Part shown: positions 61,922-64,000 of the stretch, in pieces
Position numbering within the stretch: position 1 is the first letter of the stretch
Layout: the number at the start of each line of letters is the position of its first letter
DNA from: Epilithonimonas hungarica
GTDB taxonomy: Bacteria; Bacteroidota; Bacteroidia; Flavobacteriales; Weeksellaceae
Assembly (NCBI RefSeq): GCF_900102265.1
Contig: NZ_FNBH01000001.1
Location: 1,054,001-1,118,000 of the forward strand
Direction: 5' to 3'
DNA length: 64,000 nt
Notes under the pieces: model-generated
Told to the model about the DNA's origin: nothing
Seen by the model: the letters and a program-made list of their open reading frames with translations, nothing else
Databases searched by the model: none
Translations under genes and position numbers: made by a program

Positions 61922-62687
61922 TTTTGGCTTCGTTTAAAAAGTTATCGGAATTGGCTAATCGTCTGGTAAGAAACTGGAAATAGACTTCTTTGATCTCTTC
62001 GGGAGAAAGTTCTGTATCGTTCCATAGTAACCAATCGGTCGGGATCAGTTCTACGATTTCTCTTAGGATTTCATCTGTCAAAATAGCTTTGAATCTTTCA
62101 TTCGCAATATCCAATTCGGAAGCTTGGGGCAGCAGAACGTGATCTTTTATCATTGCAAATGGGCTTACGGCATTCTTCTCCCAATTGTCCCAGGAATGGT
62201 GAAAGTAGAGAGAGGCACCATTGTCGATCAGCCACAATTCTTTATGCCACATCAGCATGTTGGTATTACGAAAAGTTCTATCGATGTTGGTAAGGAAGGC
62301 ATCCAGCCATACTATTTCTGATGCGGTTTTCGGATCGATCTTTACTGCTCCCGGATCATAGGTGATTGCTCCGGAAAGATAATGTAAAGCAAGGTTGAGT
62401 CCACAGCTGTTCTTTAGTAGGTCCTGTATTTCCTCATCAGCTTCAGCACGGCCAAAATCTACAGAAAGATTGGCAAATACCAACTCCGGGATACGGAAGC
62501 CCAAAACCTGGGATATCTTTCCACCGATCAATTCAGAGATCAAAGCTTTCACGCCATGTCCCGCACCACGGAATTTCAACACATATTTGAAGTCGTCATC
62601 CGCTTCTGCCAAAGCAGGTAGAGATCCACCTTCCCGCAGAGGAAGTATGTATCGTGTGACTGTGACTGTTCTTAGAGATAGGTCCAA
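61899..62687 (-). CDS. HipA-like kinase
   Basis: 262 residues, apparently from a TTG start at 62687: no ATG lies between it and the upstream in-frame stop. KYVLKFRGAGHGVKALISELIGG carries the nucleotide-binding lysine, and IVWLDAFLTNIDRTFRNTNML with LWLIDNGASLYFHH resembles HipA catalytic loops (D-x3-N and DxG). Shorter than classic HipA (about 440) and lacking its N-terminal domain, as in the HipA_2 branch. Function with DUF3037 not known. Confidence 0.8.
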   Translation of the reverse strand: MDLSLRTVTVTRYILPLREGGSLPALAEADDDFKYVLKFRGAGHGVKALISELIGGKISQVLGFRIPELVFANLSVDFGRAEADEEIQDLLKNSCGLNLALHYLSGAITYDPGAVKIDPKTASEIVWLDAFLTNIDRTFRNTNMLMWHKELWLIDNGASLYFHHSWDNWEKNAVSPFAMIKDHVLLPQASELDIANERFKAILTDEILREIVELIPTDWLLWNDTELSPEEIKEVYFQFLTRRLANSDNFLNEAKNARAKVI

Positions 62688-62888
62688 TTGTAATTTTTTT
62701 GTAAAAATAAGTATTTATGCAGATTTTTAATAATTATTTGTCCCGCTAATGGATACAGAACAGGAAACCGTGGTTTCAGAACATTTTTGTTTTTGAATTG
62801 AGATAAAGATTTATATTTGATCCTGGGTAGAAGTGGGTTGATATTCAGTAGGATCGGGCGTTATATTTTATTCTATCTTTGTTAGGCG

Positions 62889-64000
62889 GTGAGAATTTAT
62901 TTTAGTCTTTTTCTGGGTCTTATTCACGTTTTTTGTTTCGGGCAAGATTCCTTTCGGGCATTGGAAAAAGATCTTGATGGTAGGATTCGGAATTCAGATT
63001 ATAAATCTGCATTGGAGATCATTGATCAAAACAGAGAGAAGTATAATGATGCTGAAAAGACAAAGCTTGATGTTCAGAAAGTAAAGGTACTGACAGAACT
63101 GGGACTTTATGATGAGGCCTTCAAACTTTCTCAATATCTCATCAATTCCAAACTAACGCCGGAACAACAACTGAAGATCCTCATAGAAAGGGAACTGATC
63201 TTTGAGATCAATGATGATGAAAGGTCCAGCAAGGAAGAAATTGATAAGGCTGAAAAATTATTTATAAAACATCCGGAACTTAAACCAAAAAATTATACAC
63301 ATTTTCTCATTAGAAAATCATCTTATTACAGGGTAAATGGACATAGGAAAATAGCTTTTGAAATTGCCAATGAAGCCAAAAGGTATGCACTCCAGGTAAA
63401 TGACCAAGCCAATCTTCCCGATGTCGAGTTGATCCTTGGTCTTGGGAACCGAAATGATCCAAAGAAAAGATTGCAGCATTTCCAACGTGCGCTTTATCTT
63501 TACAAAAGGCTTCATCATAACGAGGCGATCAACTCGATGTACAACAATATTGCGTTTTTCTATATTTCGAACAAAGATTTTAAAATCGCCAATATCTATG
63601 CGGATTCTGCGATTGCCAATTCATCCAGATCGAATGTACTGAACTATAAAGGCGACATCTTCCAACGGAAAAGTGAGATCATGGAAAAGCTGAACAAACC
63701 AGATTCGGCTTTGCATTATTATAAGATTGCGTCGGATTTTTATCGGCAATTCAATAATGAACAGAGAAATTTGAAGGTCAGGGAGTTGGCGATTCAATAT
63801 GATTTTGATAAAGAAAGATCGGAGAAGGAATTGCTTGAAAAGAATATCGAAGGAACCAGAAAGCTTAATGTTACATTATTTATTTCTGTTTTCGTTTTGG
63901 CGATTTTTCTTTGGCTGATTCTTAAAAACAAAAAGAGGATAGAGGTCCAGAAACAGGAGATCTCCGATAATAATATTGCCTTGAAAACCAATCTGGAGGA
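62889..64000 (+). CDS. TPR-containing membrane sensor, 3' end outside window
   Basis: GTG start at 62889; an in-frame TAG lies two codons upstream and no ATG is nearby, so GTG decides the start. Signal peptide (IYFSLFLGLIHVFCFGQ). TPR-like helices follow (about 20-300), then a coiled coil, a TM segment at about 318-338 (LFISVFVLAIFLWLIL) and a further coiled coil reading VQKQEISDNNIALKTNLE. The output domain (histidine kinase or regulator) is outside. The frame is open to the window edge. Confidence 0.75.
   Translation, partial: MRIYFSLFLGLIHVFCFGQDSFRALEKDLDGRIRNSDYKSALEIIDQNREKYNDAEKTKLDVQKVKVLTELGLYDEAFKLSQYLINSKLTPEQQLKILIERELIFEINDDERSSKEEIDKAEKLFIKHPELKPKNYTHFLIRKSSYYRVNGHRKIAFEIANEAKRYALQVNDQANLPDVELILGLGNRNDPKKRLQHFQRALYLYKRLHHNEAINSMYNNIAFFYISNKDFKIANIYADSAIANSSRSNVLNYKGDIFQRKSEIMEKLNKPDSALHYYKIASDFYRQFNNEQRNLKVRELAIQYDFDKERSEKELLEKNIEGTRKLNVTLFISVFVLAIFLWLILKNKKRIEVQKQEISDNNIALKTNLE

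Overview
The window looks like a chromosomal segment of a low-GC Bacteroidota, most likely a flavobacterium of the Chryseobacterium/Weeksellaceae type. The reasons are two type IX secretion (T9SS) C-terminal sorting domains, promoters of the TAnnTTTG class, arginine synthesis through an N-acylornithine carbamoyltransferase, and families of short intergenic repeats. No rRNA, tRNA or CRISPR array was recognised by eye.

Layout. 1-3400: the end of a T9SS cargo gene, a divergent SDR/HxlR pair with an operator-like palindrome, a T9SS-sorted cleaved-adhesin-type protein flanked by 47-bp direct repeats, and a VOC protein. 3753-6404: a very AT-rich three-gene set on the minus strand (membrane-anchored HNH nuclease, SMC/RecF-like ATPase, TOPRIM/DUF4435 protein) that resembles the PARIS anti-phage system with an added nuclease. 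6611-12139: an accessory island with a tyrosine recombinase next to a 33-codon remnant of a gene whose intact relative lies at 11468, two exported proteins, and small unknown genes. 12232-20749: a seven-gene minus-strand run (porin, MHS-type transporter, two small membrane proteins, a symporter-histidine kinase with a one-base frameshift, a lone receiver domain, acetyl-CoA synthetase), readable as an acetate or carboxylate uptake and activation system of CrbSR/CbrA type.

21456-30216: the arginine genes argA-like GNAT, argG, argC, argD, argF', argB, argE-like and argH. They are followed by a convergent Lrp/AsnC regulator, pyrB behind a leader-peptide/terminator attenuator, carA, a methyltransferase and carB, so carbamoyl-phosphate supply, arginine and pyrimidine synthesis lie together. 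Intergenic repeats punctuate this stretch. 37339-49676: a frameshifted RelE/ParE toxin with its antitoxin, a lipoprotein, an SDR-to-AraC operon, an aspartic-protease-like protein without catalytic aspartates, a Crp-like regulator, DinB, methyltransferases, an Ada repair protein, acetyltransferase and cupin genes, and another frameshifted small gene.

49758-59456: a second surface-protein cluster on the minus strand: a short exported protein, a repeat-containing exported protein, an HU-like/DUF4469 protein, a 1711-residue multidomain protein and a small exported protein. Its first two genes are recognisable counterparts of the 8107/8865 pair. A divergent TPR/AraC-type regulator (59864) may control it. 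The window ends with a HipA-like kinase/DUF3037 pair and the start of a TPR membrane sensor cut by the window edge.
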